From the NCBI RefSeq assembly GCF_013364275.1, contig NZ_CP054932.1, positions 2,604,001 through 2,668,000 of the forward strand: 64,000 nucleotides of DNA, written 5' to 3'. The notes beneath the pieces are model-generated. The model saw only the letters and a list, made by a program, of their open reading frames with translations, did no database searches and was not told where the DNA came from. Made by a program: the position numbers and the translations under genes. This document shows, piece after piece, positions 45,246 through 55,033 of this stretch (positions are counted from its first letter, which is position 1; the number at the start of each line of letters is the position of its first letter). This stretch comes from Actinomadura sp. NAK00032 (lineage in GTDB: Bacteria; Actinomycetota; Actinomycetes; Streptosporangiales; Streptosporangiaceae).

Positions 45246-45725
45246 TCAGATCTGGCCCTCGGGCTTCGGCGGGATCGTCGCCTTGATCGACGGTCCGAGC
45301 TCGATCAGCACGTCCCCGGCCGGGTTGTACTTCGGCGGCACCGTCACCTCGACGTACGCCTGCCGGCCGACCGCGGTGAAGGTGACCGGTCGGTCGGCGG
45401 GCACCCCGAACCAGTCGACCCCGTTGATCGTCACCAGCTGGGAGGTGGGCTGGAGCGCGGCGGGGCGGGGCACGCCGCAGCGCAGCGCGATCGCGGGCGA
45501 CCCCCACGCGGCGGTCAGCGGCGAGCCGGGGGAGGTGTCGCGGCGCTCCTGCCCGCGCACCGTCGCGGGCAGCCGCAGGCCCTCGCACAGCCGCGTGACG
45601 GCCGCGTCCGGGCTCGGCGCGGGTACCTGCACGGCGCCGTCGCCGCAGGCCGCCGCCAGCACCGCCGGCCCGGCGAGCAGCACCGCCGCGAGGCGCCGGC
45701 GCCCCGCTCCCCCCGCAAAGACCAT
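45246..45725 (-). CDS. DUF3515 lipoprotein
   Basis: A 159-residue exported protein with a signal peptide ending in the lipobox VLAAAC. The body has the DUF3515 features CEGLRLPATVRGQERRDTSP, AAWGSPAIALRCGVPRP and VNGVDWFGVPADRPVTF-like INGVDWFGVPADRPVTFTAV. Function unknown; it is membrane-anchored outside the cell. In related genomes it lies directly between ddl and thiL, so its position here marks the return to the conserved core. It abuts the RAM gene stop with no gap. Confidence 0.88.
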   Translation of the reverse strand: MVFAGGAGRRRLAAVLLAGPAVLAAACGDGAVQVPAPSPDAAVTRLCEGLRLPATVRGQERRDTSPGSPLTAAWGSPAIALRCGVPRPAALQPTSQLVTINGVDWFGVPADRPVTFTAVGRQAYVEVTVPPKYNPAGDVLIELGPSIKATIPPKPEGQI

Positions 45726-45959
45726 CTAGATGTGCACGATCGGGCAGGTGAGCGTGCGGGTGATGCCCTCGATCGCCTGGATCTGCGCCACCACGAGCCT
45801 GCCCAGCTCGTCGACGTTGCGCGCCTCCGCGCGGACGATCACGTCGTAGGGCCCCGTGACGTCCTCCGCCAGGGTGACGCCCGCCACGCCGGAGATGTGG
45901 CTCGCCACCTCGGCGGCCTTACCGACTTCGGTCTGGATGAGGATGTAGGCCTGCACCAT
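45726..45959 (-). CDS. Stand-alone Lrp/AsnC ligand-binding (RAM) domain protein
   Basis: A 77-residue protein made only of the RAM ligand domain of Lrp/AsnC regulators: VQAYILIQTEVGKAAEVASH, VAGVTLAEDVTGPYDVIVRA and IEGITRTLTCPIVHI. It has no DNA-binding domain. Such proteins bind amino acids and may modulate full-length Lrp partners. ATG 45959 has GGGGAGG upstream. It is divergent from thiL and followed directly by the DUF3515 gene. Confidence 0.9.
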   Translation of the reverse strand: MVQAYILIQTEVGKAAEVASHISGVAGVTLAEDVTGPYDVIVRAEARNVDELGRLVVAQIQAIEGITRTLTCPIVHI

Positions 45960-46093
45960 CACGTCCTCCCCAAGCGGAGAATCTACCGTCGGACGGTTCA
46001 CCGTATCGTGTTACGCGCCGCCGCGGCATGCCGGGGCGGCGGGTGTCCCGGCGGGGCGGCCCGAGCAGGCGGAACACGGGGGAACGGACGCGG

Positions 46094-47008
46094 ATGGGCA
46101 CGATCGGCGAGCTGGGCGAGTTCGGGTTGATCGACCGGCTGGTGCGGCGGCTGCCGCAGGGCCCGGCGGTCCGGCTCGGCCCCGGCGACGACGCGGCCGT
46201 GGTCGCCGCGCCGGACGGGCGCGTCGTCGCCACCACGGACCTGCTCGTGGAGGGGCGGCACTTCCGCCGCGACTGGTCCGGCCCCTACGACATCGGGCGC
46301 AAGGCCGCCGCGCAGAACCTCGCCGACGTCGTCGCGATGGGCGCCCGGCCGACCGCCCTCCTGGTCGGTTTCGCGGCGCCGCCCGAGACCGGCGCGGACT
46401 GGGCGGAGGCGCTCTACGACGGCCTGGCCGACGAGTGCCGCGCCGCCGGGGCCTCGGTCGCGGGCGGCGACGTCGTGTCCGCGCCGCGGGTCACCCTCGC
46501 GATCACCGCGCTCGGCGACCTCGGCGGCGCGGCGCCGCTCACCCGGTCCGGCGCCCGCCCCGGCGACTGCGTCGCCGTCCGCGGCAGGCTCGGCCACGCC
46601 GCCGCCGGCCTCGCGCTGCTCACCGAGGGCCGCGACGGCCCCGCGGAGCTGATCGCCGCGCACCGGCGCCCCGAACCGCCCTACGAGGCCGGGGACGAGG
46701 CCCGCGCCCACGGCGCCACCGCCCTGCTGGACGTGTCGGACGGGCTCGTCCAGGACCTCGGCCACATCGCGGACGCGAGCGGCGTGCGCGTCGAGATCGA
46801 CTCCGCGGCCGTCCCCGTCCCGGAGATCCTCGGCCCGGACGGGCTGCGGTACGCGCTCACCGGCGGTGAGGACCACGCGTTCGCCGCGACGTTCCCGGGG
46901 CCCGTCCCGGCGTCCTGGTCGCGGATCGGCGCCGTGGCGGCGGGTTCGGGAGTGCGCGTGGACGGCCGCGAACCGCCGCCCGGCGCATGGGACCATTTCG
47001 CCGTTTGA
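46094..47008 (+). CDS. thiL: Thiamine-monophosphate kinase
   Basis: A 304-residue ThiL that phosphorylates thiamine monophosphate to the diphosphate coenzyme. Motifs are GELGEFGLIDRLVRRLP, GPGDDAAVVAAPDGRVVATT (Mg-ATP aspartates), RRDWSGPYDIGRKAAAQNLA, GGDVVSAPRVTLAITALG and LLDVSDGLVQDLGHIADAS. The ATG at 46094 fits the family start. thiD follows after one intervening gene, so the pair covers the pyrimidine and final steps of thiamine salvage. Confidence 0.94.
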   Translation: MGTIGELGEFGLIDRLVRRLPQGPAVRLGPGDDAAVVAAPDGRVVATTDLLVEGRHFRRDWSGPYDIGRKAAAQNLADVVAMGARPTALLVGFAAPPETGADWAEALYDGLADECRAAGASVAGGDVVSAPRVTLAITALGDLGGAAPLTRSGARPGDCVAVRGRLGHAAAGLALLTEGRDGPAELIAAHRRPEPPYEAGDEARAHGATALLDVSDGLVQDLGHIADASGVRVEIDSAAVPVPEILGPDGLRYALTGGEDHAFAATFPGPVPASWSRIGAVAAGSGVRVDGREPPPGAWDHFAV

Positions 47009-47077
47009 ACGGCGGGTGCACGCAGCGCGTACGGCCGTGTGCGTTGACGCATCCGGTAGGCAGGTTTGGGGCGGGTT

Positions 47078-47086
47078 TGGTATACA
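47078..47086 (+). promoter_or_regulatory. Extended -10 promoter upstream of the CBM2-like gene
   Basis: TGGTATACA is an extended -10 element in an otherwise G-rich stretch, 24 bases before the ATG at 47110. No good -35 is present. Confidence 0.35.
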
Positions 47087-47109
47087 TCCTGTGATCGAAG
47101 AGGGATGGG

Positions 47110-47973
47110 ATGGGACGACACACGAGGCACGAGCGACCGGACGGTGAACCCGTACCGGGCACCTCGGCATCCCAGGAGCCGTATTACGCGGCCCCGGTCG
47201 ACCCGTCCTACGAGGCGTCCTACGAGGCGTTCTCCGGGCCCACCGACGACCGGGTCTTCGTGTCGTCGTACGAGCGGCCCAGGTCGGGTCCCCCGCCCGC
47301 CCCGGAGGGGTACCGCTTCGACCCGCTCCCGGGGGACTACCCCGGCGACTATCCCGGCGCCCCCGAACCCGCCTACGCTCCCGAAGACCCGGACGGCCCG
47401 GTCGACCGGCCGCGGGCGGGCGCCTCCGACGAACCGGGCGGCGGCCGCGGCCTCACGAAGTTCATCGCGAAACTGCCGCTCCCGCTGCTGCCGATCGTCG
47501 CGCTCGTCGTCGCGGTCGGATCGGTCTCCTACGCGCTGAGCACGCAGCAGATATCGCTCAACTTCGCGGGCGGCGGCGGAGCCCCCCGCGACACGCAGAG
47601 CAACCCCCGCGACAGCCAGGTCTCCCAGCGCGGGCCGGGGGAGCGCGCCGGCCGCGGCAACGCCCGCGCCGACGGCCTCGTCATCTCCTTCAAGGTCGCC
47701 TCGAAGCGGCCCGGCGGCTTCAAGGCCACCGCGACCATCGCCAACAGGGGCCAGGCGCCCGTCGCCAAGTGGGCCCTCGCCTTCACGATCCCCGACGCGT
47801 CGGTCACCGCGATCAGCGGCGCCACCGTCGTGCGGACCGGGCGGCTCGCCTTCGTCCGGGGCCGCAGCGCGATCGCCCCCGGCGACAGCGTCCGCATCGT
47901 GTTCACCGCGCAGGGCACCGCCTCCAAGCCGACCACCTGCGTCCTGAACAAGCTCCCCTGCGCCCTCCTCTGA
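47110..47973 (+). CDS. Membrane protein with CBM2-like extracellular domain
   Basis: A 287-residue protein: residues 1-115 are hydrophilic and rich in Pro, Tyr and Asp; residues about 122-140 form one membrane helix ([20 protein letters not shown]); a short linker leads to a C-terminal beta-sandwich like a family 2 carbohydrate-binding domain ([57 protein letters not shown]). A Cys pair near the end could form the usual disulfide. It probably displays a binding domain outside the cell; the ligand is unknown. It lies between thiL and thiD and may be co-transcribed with thiD. Confidence 0.8.
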   Translation: MGRHTRHERPDGEPVPGTSASQEPYYAAPVDPSYEASYEAFSGPTDDRVFVSSYERPRSGPPPAPEGYRFDPLPGDYPGDYPGAPEPAYAPEDPDGPVDRPRAGASDEPGGGRGLTKFIAKLPLPLLPIVALVVAVGSVSYALSTQQISLNFAGGGGAPRDTQSNPRDSQVSQRGPGERAGRGNARADGLVISFKVASKRPGGFKATATIANRGQAPVAKWALAFTIPDASVTAISGATVVRTGRLAFVRGRSAIAPGDSVRIVFTAQGTASKPTTCVLNKLPCALL

Positions 47974-48005
47974 GCACGCGCCGAAACCACCATAAGGTGG
48001 ACGGC

Positions 48006-48818
<813 letters not shown>

Positions 48819-48840
48819 CCACCGCACCCGGGCATGCGAA

Positions 48841-48869
48841 AGTCGGCCCATCGGTTCGATGGGCCGACT
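48841..48869. terminator. Bidirectional terminator between thiD and rpmB
   Basis: AGTCGGCCCATCG (48841-48853) pairs perfectly with CGATGGGCCGACT (48857-48869) around GTT, between convergent genes. GAAA precedes it, giving a short U tail on the minus side. Confidence 0.8.
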
Positions 48870-48905
48870 CGGAGTCCTGTGCGGTCGCGGCGCCGCCGGG
48901 GCGGG

Positions 48906-49100
48906 TCAGACCGTGGGCTTGACGATCTTGCCGGCCTTGATGCAGGACGTGCAGGCGTTGATGCGCTTGGTGCTGCCGTTCACGACGGCGCGCACGCGCT
49001 GGATGTTGGGGTTCCAGCGGCGCGGGGTGCGGCGGTGCGAGTGGGAGACGCGCATGCCGAAACCGGGTCCCTTGCCGCAGACGTCGCAGACGGAAGCCAC
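48906..49100 (-). CDS. rpmB: 50S ribosomal protein L28
   Basis: A 64-residue L28 of the zinc-ribbon type: CDVC near the N-terminus and CTSC near the C-terminus. GKGPGFGMRVSHSHRRTPRR and WNPNIQRVRAVVNGSTKRIN are family sequence. GTG 49100 has GGAG six bases upstream and matches the family start VASVCDVCGK; a longer ATG start at 49112 is unlikely. The 5' leader is long and may contain a hairpin (49193-49210). Confidence 0.95.
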   Translation of the reverse strand: MASVCDVCGKGPGFGMRVSHSHRRTPRRWNPNIQRVRAVVNGSTKRINACTSCIKAGKIVKPTV

Positions 49101-49272
49101 GGGAAACTCCAAGTGGTGTCGATGCTCTGACCGGAGCGCCGCCCCGGTGCCGCTCGCGGGGAGGGCCGGGCATCATGGGTGCTCACTGATGAGCGCCTCG
49201 GACGAGGCGCACGGATCAGATTAGCCGACAGCCCGTCGGTAGGCGAATCGCGGGCGGGGAGGGGAGCGGTCC

Positions 49273-50859
49273 TTGGGCGAGGTGCTCGACGGCCCGGCGG
49301 TGCGCCGGTGGTGCCGGCTGGCGGCGGACGCGCTCGGCCGCACCAGGGGCGAGATCGACGCGCTCAACGTGTTCCCCGTCCCGGACGGCGACACCGGCAC
49401 CAACCTGCACCTGACCGTGGTCGCGGCGGCGGACGCGCTGGACGGGCTGCCCGCCGCCGCGGGCCCCGCCGAGACGTGGCGGGAGCTCGCGCGAGGCGCG
49501 CTGCTCGGCGCGCGCGGCAACTCCGGCGTGATCCTCAGCCAGGTGTTCCGGGGCCTCGCCGACGTCCTCTGCCCCCTGGCGGCGCCGCCGGACGGCGCGG
49601 CGTTCGCGGGCGCGCTCGGGCATGCCTCCGAGTTGGCCCGGGGCGCCGTCGAGCACCCGGTGGAGGGCACGATCCTCAGCGTCCTGGCCGAGGCCGCCGA
49701 GGCGGGGGCGGCAGGTGGGGCCGAACTCTCGACGGCGTGTCGGTGCGCCGCGGACGGGGCCCGGCGGGCGCTGCGCCGCACCACCGGCCAGCTGGACGTG
49801 CTGGCCCGCAGCGGCGTGGTCGACGCGGGCGCGGCCGGGCTCTGCGTGGTCCTCGACGCCCTGGCCGCCGTGGTCACCGAGGAGTACCCCGAGCACTACG
49901 AGGTGCCCGCGCGCGCCGCCGGGACGGCGTCCGAACCCCGGCGCCCGGCGCCGCAGGGCCCCGGCTACGAGGTGATGTACCTGCTCGACGCGCCGGACGG
50001 CGCCGTCCACGACCTGCGCGGGCGGCTCGACGGCCTCGGCGACTCGCTCGTCGTGGTCGGCGGCGACGGGCTGTGGAACGTGCACGTCCATGTGGACGAC
50101 GCCGGCGCCGCGATCGAGGCGGGCATGGCGGCCGGGCGCCCGCACCGCATTCGCGTCAACTACCTGCGCGCGGGCCCGGAAGAGCCGCACGCACCGCACA
50201 CCGGCCGCGCGGTGATCGCCGTGACCGCCGCCGGCGGGCTCGCCGCGCTGTTCGAGGAGGGCGGCGCGCGAGTCGTCCGCCGCGAGCCGGGCGCGGTCCC
50301 GCCGCTCGCGGTACTGGCGGAGGCGATCCTCGCGGCGGGCGACGAGGTGGCCGTGCTGCCGGACGGGCCCGAGGTCCTCGCGCTCGCCGAGGCCGCGGCG
50401 GAACGGGCGCGCGACGGCGGCGCGCGGATCGCGGTCGTGCCGGCCAAGGCGTCCGTCCAGGGGCTGGCGGCGCTGGCGGTCCACGACCCGCTGCGCCGCT
50501 TCGGCGAGGACGTGATCGAGATGACCCGCGCCGCCGGCGCGACGCGCCCGGGCCGCCTGGAGGTCGCCGCGCAGGAGGCGGTGACCAGCGTCGGGCTGTG
50601 CCGGCCGGGCGACGTCCTCGGCCTGATCGAGGGCGATGTCGCGACGATCGGCGCGGACGTCGCCGAGGTGGCCCGCGCCGTCCTGGACCGGATGCTGTCC
50701 GGCGGCGGCGAACTCGTCACGCTGATCGTCGGCGCGCGGGCCCCGGACGGCCTGGCCGGCGCTCTCGCGGAGCATCTGTGCCGGGAGCACCCCGACGTGG
50801 AGGTCGGCGTCTACGCGGGCGGGCAGGAACGCCACCCCCTCCTCATCGGCGTCGAATGA
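49273..50859 (+). CDS. DAK2-domain protein (FakA-like kinase)
   Basis: A 528-residue protein with an N-terminal DhaL/DAK2 domain (EIDALNVFPVPDGDTGTNLH, with the Mg-ATP aspartates, then LLGARGNSGVILSQVFRG) and a large C-terminal DegV-accessory-like region. This layout is that of FakA, which phosphorylates fatty acids bound to FakB; no fakB gene is seen here. TTG 49273 has GAGGGGAGCG upstream. recG follows 33 bases after the stop, the same order as in other actinomycetes and firmicutes. Confidence 0.88.
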   Translation: MGEVLDGPAVRRWCRLAADALGRTRGEIDALNVFPVPDGDTGTNLHLTVVAAADALDGLPAAAGPAETWRELARGALLGARGNSGVILSQVFRGLADVLCPLAAPPDGAAFAGALGHASELARGAVEHPVEGTILSVLAEAAEAGAAGGAELSTACRCAADGARRALRRTTGQLDVLARSGVVDAGAAGLCVVLDALAAVVTEEYPEHYEVPARAAGTASEPRRPAPQGPGYEVMYLLDAPDGAVHDLRGRLDGLGDSLVVVGGDGLWNVHVHVDDAGAAIEAGMAAGRPHRIRVNYLRAGPEEPHAPHTGRAVIAVTAAGGLAALFEEGGARVVRREPGAVPPLAVLAEAILAAGDEVAVLPDGPEVLALAEAAAERARDGGARIAVVPAKASVQGLAALAVHDPLRRFGEDVIEMTRAAGATRPGRLEVAAQEAVTSVGLCRPGDVLGLIEGDVATIGADVAEVARAVLDRMLSGGGELVTLIVGARAPDGLAGALAEHLCREHPDVEVGVYAGGQERHPLLIGVE

Positions 50860-50892
50860 TTCCCGTCGTGCCCATGGGCTAGAAAAGAGTGC

Positions 50893-53082
50893 GTGGCGAA
50901 CCTCGACGAGCCGTTGCGCAAGGTCCTCGGCGACAAGACGGCCAAGGCGCTGGAGAAGGGCCTCGACCTGCACACGGTCGGCGACCTGCTGCACCACTAC
51001 CCGCGCCGCTACGCCCACCGGGGCGAGCTGACCCAGCTCAGCGGGCTGGAGGACGGCGAGCACGTCACGGTCATGGCGGAGGTCGTCAAGGTGCAGGGCC
51101 GCGCCCTGTCCCGCAGCCCCGGCTACGTCCTGGAGATCACCGTCACCGACGGGACCGGGCAGCTCAAGCTGAGCTTCTTCGGCCGCAAGGGCTCCTACCG
51201 GGCCGAGAAGGACCTCTCGCCCGGCACCCGCGGGCTGTTCGCCGGGAAGATCAGCACCTACCGGCCGCGCAGCGGGAACGTCGTCCGGCAACTCGCCCAC
51301 CCGCAGTACAAGGTCGTCCACGAGCGCAGCGCCGAGCAGGCCGCGCAGGAGTGGGCGGACGAGATCATCCCGATCTACCCGTCCACGAAGGCGCTGCCCA
51401 TCGAGACGATCGGCACGTCCGTCGAGACCGTCCTGACCCACCTGGACCTGCCCGCCGACCCGGTGCCCGAGGCCCTTCTGAAGCGCCGCGGCCTCATCGG
51501 CCTGCGCGAGGCGTACGAGGGCATCCACCGCCCGAAGAGCTGGGACGAGCTCGGCCGCGCCAAGAAGCGCCTCAAATGGGACGAGGCGTTCGTCGTCCAG
51601 ATCGCCCTGGCCCAGCGCCGCCTCGCCGCCGCCGCGCTCCCGGCCAAGCCGCGCCCGCCGGCCTTCGGCGGCATCCAGGCGGAGTTCGACGCCCGTCTCC
51701 CGTTCGAGCTCACCAAGGGACAACGCGAAGTAGGCGACGAGATCGCCGCCGACCTGTCCAAGGAACACCCCATGCACCGCCTCCTCCAAGGCGACGTCGG
51801 CGCCGGCAAGACGATCGTCGCGCTGCGGGCGATGCTGCAGGCCGTGGACGGCGGCGGCCAGGCGGCGCTGCTCGCGCCCACCGAGGTCCTCGCGCAGCAG
51901 CACTACCGCTCGATCACCGGGATGCTCGGCGACCTCGCCCAGGCGGGGCAGCTCGGCGGCGCCGAGCACGCCACCCGCGTCGCGCTGCTGACCGGGTCGC
52001 TGGGCGCGAAGGCGCGCAAGGAGGCGCTGCTGGACGCGGCGTCCGGCGCCGCCGGGATCGTCGTCGGCACCCACGCGCTGCTGCAGGAGAGCGTCCAGTT
52101 CGCCGACCTCGGCCTCGTCGTGGTCGACGAGCAGCACCGCTTCGGCGTCGAGCAGCGGGACGCGCTGCGCGAGAAGGTCGACGGCGGGCGCCCGCACGTC
52201 CTGGTGATGACGGCGACGCCGATCCCGCGCACGGTCGCGATGACCGTGTTCGGCGACCTGGAGACCTCGGTCCTCGGGCAGCTCCCGGCGGGCAGGTCGC
52301 AGATCCAGACCCATGTGGTGCCGCCCGAGAAGCCCGCCTTCTTCGCACGTATCTGGGAGCGCATCAAGGAGGAGGCGGAGAAGGGCCGGCAGGTCTACAT
52401 CGTCTGCCCGCGCATCGGCGAGCAGGAGGGCGACGAGGGCGACGCCGTCGCCGCCGAGGAGGGGGAGCGCAGGTCGCCGCTCGGCATCATGGAGGTGCTG
52501 CCGAAGCTGGAGGAGCTGCTCGCCGGGCTGCGCATCGGCGTCCTGCACGGCAAGCTGCACCCCGACGAGAAGGACGCGGTGATGCGCCGGTTCACCGAGC
52601 GGGAGCTGGACGTCCTGCTCGCCACCACCGTCATCGAGGTCGGCGTGGACGTCCCCAACGCCACCGTCATGGTCATCATGGACGCCGACCGGTTCGGCGT
52701 GTCCCAGCTCCACCAGCTGCGCGGCCGGGTCGGGCGCGGCTCGCTGCACGGCTTGTGCCTGCTGGTCACCGAGGCGGAGCCCGGCAGCAAGGCCCGCGAG
52801 CGGCTCGACGCCGTCGCGTCCACCACCGACGGGTTCGAGCTGTCGCGGCTCGACTTGGAGCAGCGCCGCGAGGGCGACGTGCTGGGCGCCGCGCAGGCGG
52901 GCCGCGCGTCCAGCCTGCGGCTGCTGACCCTGCAGCGCGACGAGGACGTGATCCGCGACGCCCGCGAGGAGGCGACGGCGCTCGTCGGCGCCGATCCCGC
53001 CCTCGCCGGCCATCCGGGCCTCGCCACCGTCCTGTCCTCCCTCCTCGACGAGGACCGCGCCGACTTCCTGGAGAAGACCTAG
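50893..53082 (+). CDS. recG: ATP-dependent DNA helicase RecG
   Basis: A 729-residue RecG, full length. The N-terminal wedge/OB domain (DLLHHYPRRYAHRGELTQLS) is followed by the helicase core: Walker A LLQGDVGAGKTIVALRAML (about residue 301), VDEQHRFGVEQRDALREK (DEQH), VMTATPIPRT, VYIVCPRIGEQE and the QxxGRxGR box QLRGRVGRGSLHGLCLL. It regresses stalled forks and branch-migrates junctions. GTG start, close behind the DAK2 gene. Confidence 0.97.
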   Translation: MANLDEPLRKVLGDKTAKALEKGLDLHTVGDLLHHYPRRYAHRGELTQLSGLEDGEHVTVMAEVVKVQGRALSRSPGYVLEITVTDGTGQLKLSFFGRKGSYRAEKDLSPGTRGLFAGKISTYRPRSGNVVRQLAHPQYKVVHERSAEQAAQEWADEIIPIYPSTKALPIETIGTSVETVLTHLDLPADPVPEALLKRRGLIGLREAYEGIHRPKSWDELGRAKKRLKWDEAFVVQIALAQRRLAAAALPAKPRPPAFGGIQAEFDARLPFELTKGQREVGDEIAADLSKEHPMHRLLQGDVGAGKTIVALRAMLQAVDGGGQAALLAPTEVLAQQHYRSITGMLGDLAQAGQLGGAEHATRVALLTGSLGAKARKEALLDAASGAAGIVVGTHALLQESVQFADLGLVVVDEQHRFGVEQRDALREKVDGGRPHVLVMTATPIPRTVAMTVFGDLETSVLGQLPAGRSQIQTHVVPPEKPAFFARIWERIKEEAEKGRQVYIVCPRIGEQEGDEGDAVAAEEGERRSPLGIMEVLPKLEELLAGLRIGVLHGKLHPDEKDAVMRRFTERELDVLLATTVIEVGVDVPNATVMVIMDADRFGVSQLHQLRGRVGRGSLHGLCLLVTEAEPGSKARERLDAVASTTDGFELSRLDLEQRREGDVLGAAQAGRASSLRLLTLQRDEDVIRDAREEATALVGADPALAGHPGLATVLSSLLDEDRADFLEKT

Positions 53083-53227
53083 GCCGTCGCGGGCCGTCCA
53101 CGCCGCCGCTCACTCCGGACACACGGTTGATCACAGAGGTCTAACGTGAGTGGATGGTGAGGGGCCATCGGGGGCTCGCCAGGGTAGGGGTCCCGGTGGC
53201 GGCCCGTACGCGACGGAGGAGCTCCCC

Positions 53228-54967
53228 ATGACGTCCGTTGGCCCTATGGCGCCCGGCGACCCCGCGCGGCTCGGGCGGTACGAGCTGGTCGGACGGCTCG
53301 GTGAGGGCGGGCAGAGCGTCGTCTACCTCGGCCGCCGCGAGGACGGGACGCAGGCCGCGGTGAAGCTGCTGCGCGACCGGTTCAGCCGCAGCCCCGAATG
53401 GCGCGCCCGGTTCGAGCGCGAGATGCGGATGATCGGGCGGGTCGCCGGGTTCTGCACGGCGCAGGTCGTCGAGGCCGACATCTCCGGCGACCTGCCCTAC
53501 GTGGTGAGCGAGTACGTGCCGGGGCCGTCGCTCAGCGGGCTCGTCCACGAGCGCGGGCCGCGCACCGGCACCGACCTCGACCGGCTGGCCATCGGCACCG
53601 TGACCGCGCTGGCGGCGATCCACCGGGCGGGGATCCTGCACCGCGACTTCAAGCCGTCCAACGTGCTGATGGGGCCGGACGGCCCGCGCGTCATCGACTT
53701 CGGCATCGCGCGGATCGCCGGCGCCCCGGCGGCGAAGGGCAGCGGCGTCGTCGGGACGCCGTCCTACATGGCGCCCGAGCAGGTCACCGACGCCGAACTC
53801 GGCACCGGCGTCGACATGTTCACCTGGGCGGCGACGATGCTGTTCGCCGCGACGGGGCGGCACCCGTTCGGCAACGACACGATCTCCGCGGTGTTCCACC
53901 GGATCCTGAACTACGAGCCGGACCTGTCGGCGCTGCCGGAGTCGCTGCGCGGCGCCGTCGCGTCCTGCCTGGCGAAGGACCCGGCGCTGCGCCCGGAGGC
54001 CCAGACGGTGCTGCTGGACCTGCTCGGCGGGCAGGCCGTGCCGGAGGACGAGGGCCCGCTCAGCACCGGCGCCCACTTCGCCGGGGACGCGCGGGTGCTG
54101 CCGCTGCCGACCCCCGCGCGGCCGGGCGGAACCGACCCGGGCGGGACGCCTCCGCCGCGGACCGTCCCGCCGCGGCGCCGCAGGCGCGGGCTGGGAGTAG
54201 CCGCCGCCGTGGCGGCGGTGGTCGCGCTCGCGGCGGGCGGGACGGCGTGGGCGCTGATGGCGGGCGGCTCCGGCGAAGCGCCCGCGCAGGCGGAGACCGG
54301 CTCCGCGGCCCCGCCCGCCGCCGCGGCCGAGGCGGTCGCGCCCGCGACCCGGGCGATCGAGACCGTGCTCAGCTTCGACCACGCCCGGTTCGACCAGAAC
54401 GTGGCGGCCGCGCACCGGACCGCCACGGCCCGGTACGGCGCCGACTACGACCGGCAGCTCGCGACGCGCGACTACCGCGCGGAGCTGACCGAGAAGAAGG
54501 GCTCGGTCACCGCGGAGGTGGCCGACGCCGCCGTCGTGTCCGCGGCGCCCGGCAGGGTCACCGTCCTGTCGTACGTCCGGCGGACGGTGCGCGCCCAGAA
54601 CGCCGACCCCTCCCGCCTCCAGGACCCGATGCGCGCGACCATGGTCAAGCAGGGGGGCGGGTGGCTGCTCGACAGCCTGTACTCGCTGAAGGCGGGCTCG
54701 CCCCGCGCCGACATGTCCGGCGCGACCTGGCCGGGCGTGCGGGCGCGCGGGGCGGTCGACGCGGTCTCCCGCGACCCGGCCGTCGCGCGCGGGACCGCGC
54801 TGGAGGTCGGGCTGCGCGCGGGAGCGGCGGAGCAGCAGGTCACGGCGCTGGTGCTGGTCGGCGCGTGCAAGGGCGGCTGCACCGACGGCGACGCGGTCGA
54901 GGTCCGCCGCCTCCTGCTCGAACGGGCGGGCGGCGGCTGGAAGGTCGCCAAGTCCGAGACGCTCTGA
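53228..54967 (+). CDS. Membrane-bound Ser/Thr protein kinase
   Basis: A 579-residue kinase. The catalytic domain covers about residues 15-270: LGEGGQSVVYLGRREDGTQA (glycine loop), AAVKLL (Lys), LHRDFKPSNVLM (HRD loop with Phe for the usual Leu), VIDFGIAR (DFG), GTPSYMAPEQ (APE-like). A Pro-rich linker with RRRRR leads to one helix (VAAAVAAVVALAAGGTAWAL, about 320-345) and an extracellular sensor domain without PASTA repeats. ATG 53228 has GGAGGAG upstream. It ends at a bidirectional hairpin. Signal and substrates unknown. Confidence 0.92.
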   Translation: MTSVGPMAPGDPARLGRYELVGRLGEGGQSVVYLGRREDGTQAAVKLLRDRFSRSPEWRARFEREMRMIGRVAGFCTAQVVEADISGDLPYVVSEYVPGPSLSGLVHERGPRTGTDLDRLAIGTVTALAAIHRAGILHRDFKPSNVLMGPDGPRVIDFGIARIAGAPAAKGSGVVGTPSYMAPEQVTDAELGTGVDMFTWAATMLFAATGRHPFGNDTISAVFHRILNYEPDLSALPESLRGAVASCLAKDPALRPEAQTVLLDLLGGQAVPEDEGPLSTGAHFAGDARVLPLPTPARPGGTDPGGTPPPRTVPPRRRRRGLGVAAAVAAVVALAAGGTAWALMAGGSGEAPAQAETGSAAPPAAAAEAVAPATRAIETVLSFDHARFDQNVAAAHRTATARYGADYDRQLATRDYRAELTEKKGSVTAEVADAAVVSAAPGRVTVLSYVRRTVRAQNADPSRLQDPMRATMVKQGGGWLLDSLYSLKAGSPRADMSGATWPGVRARGAVDAVSRDPAVARGTALEVGLRAGAAEQQVTALVLVGACKGGCTDGDAVEVRRLLLERAGGGWKVAKSETL

Positions 54968-54988
54968 GACGGCGGAGCCTCTGAGACG

Positions 54989-55025
54989 GCCGAAGGGCGC
55001 CCCCTGCGAGGGGACGCCCTTCGGC
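54989..55025. terminator. Bidirectional terminator after the kinase gene
   Basis: GCCGAAGGGCG (54989-54999) pairs with CGCCCTTCGGC (55015-55025); the inner CCCC/GGGG extends the stem. It separates two convergent genes. Confidence 0.78.
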
Positions 55026-55033
55026 GGGACGGC

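Noticed and set aside
47974..48005. TPP riboswitch upstream of thiD
   Set aside because: The gap is only 32 bases and lacks the THI-box sequence.
49216..53013. A 1,265-codon open frame on the minus strand opposite the DAK2 and recG genes
   Set aside because: Both plus-strand genes have clear motifs and codon bias. Long antisense frames are expected in DNA with G/C at nearly all third positions.
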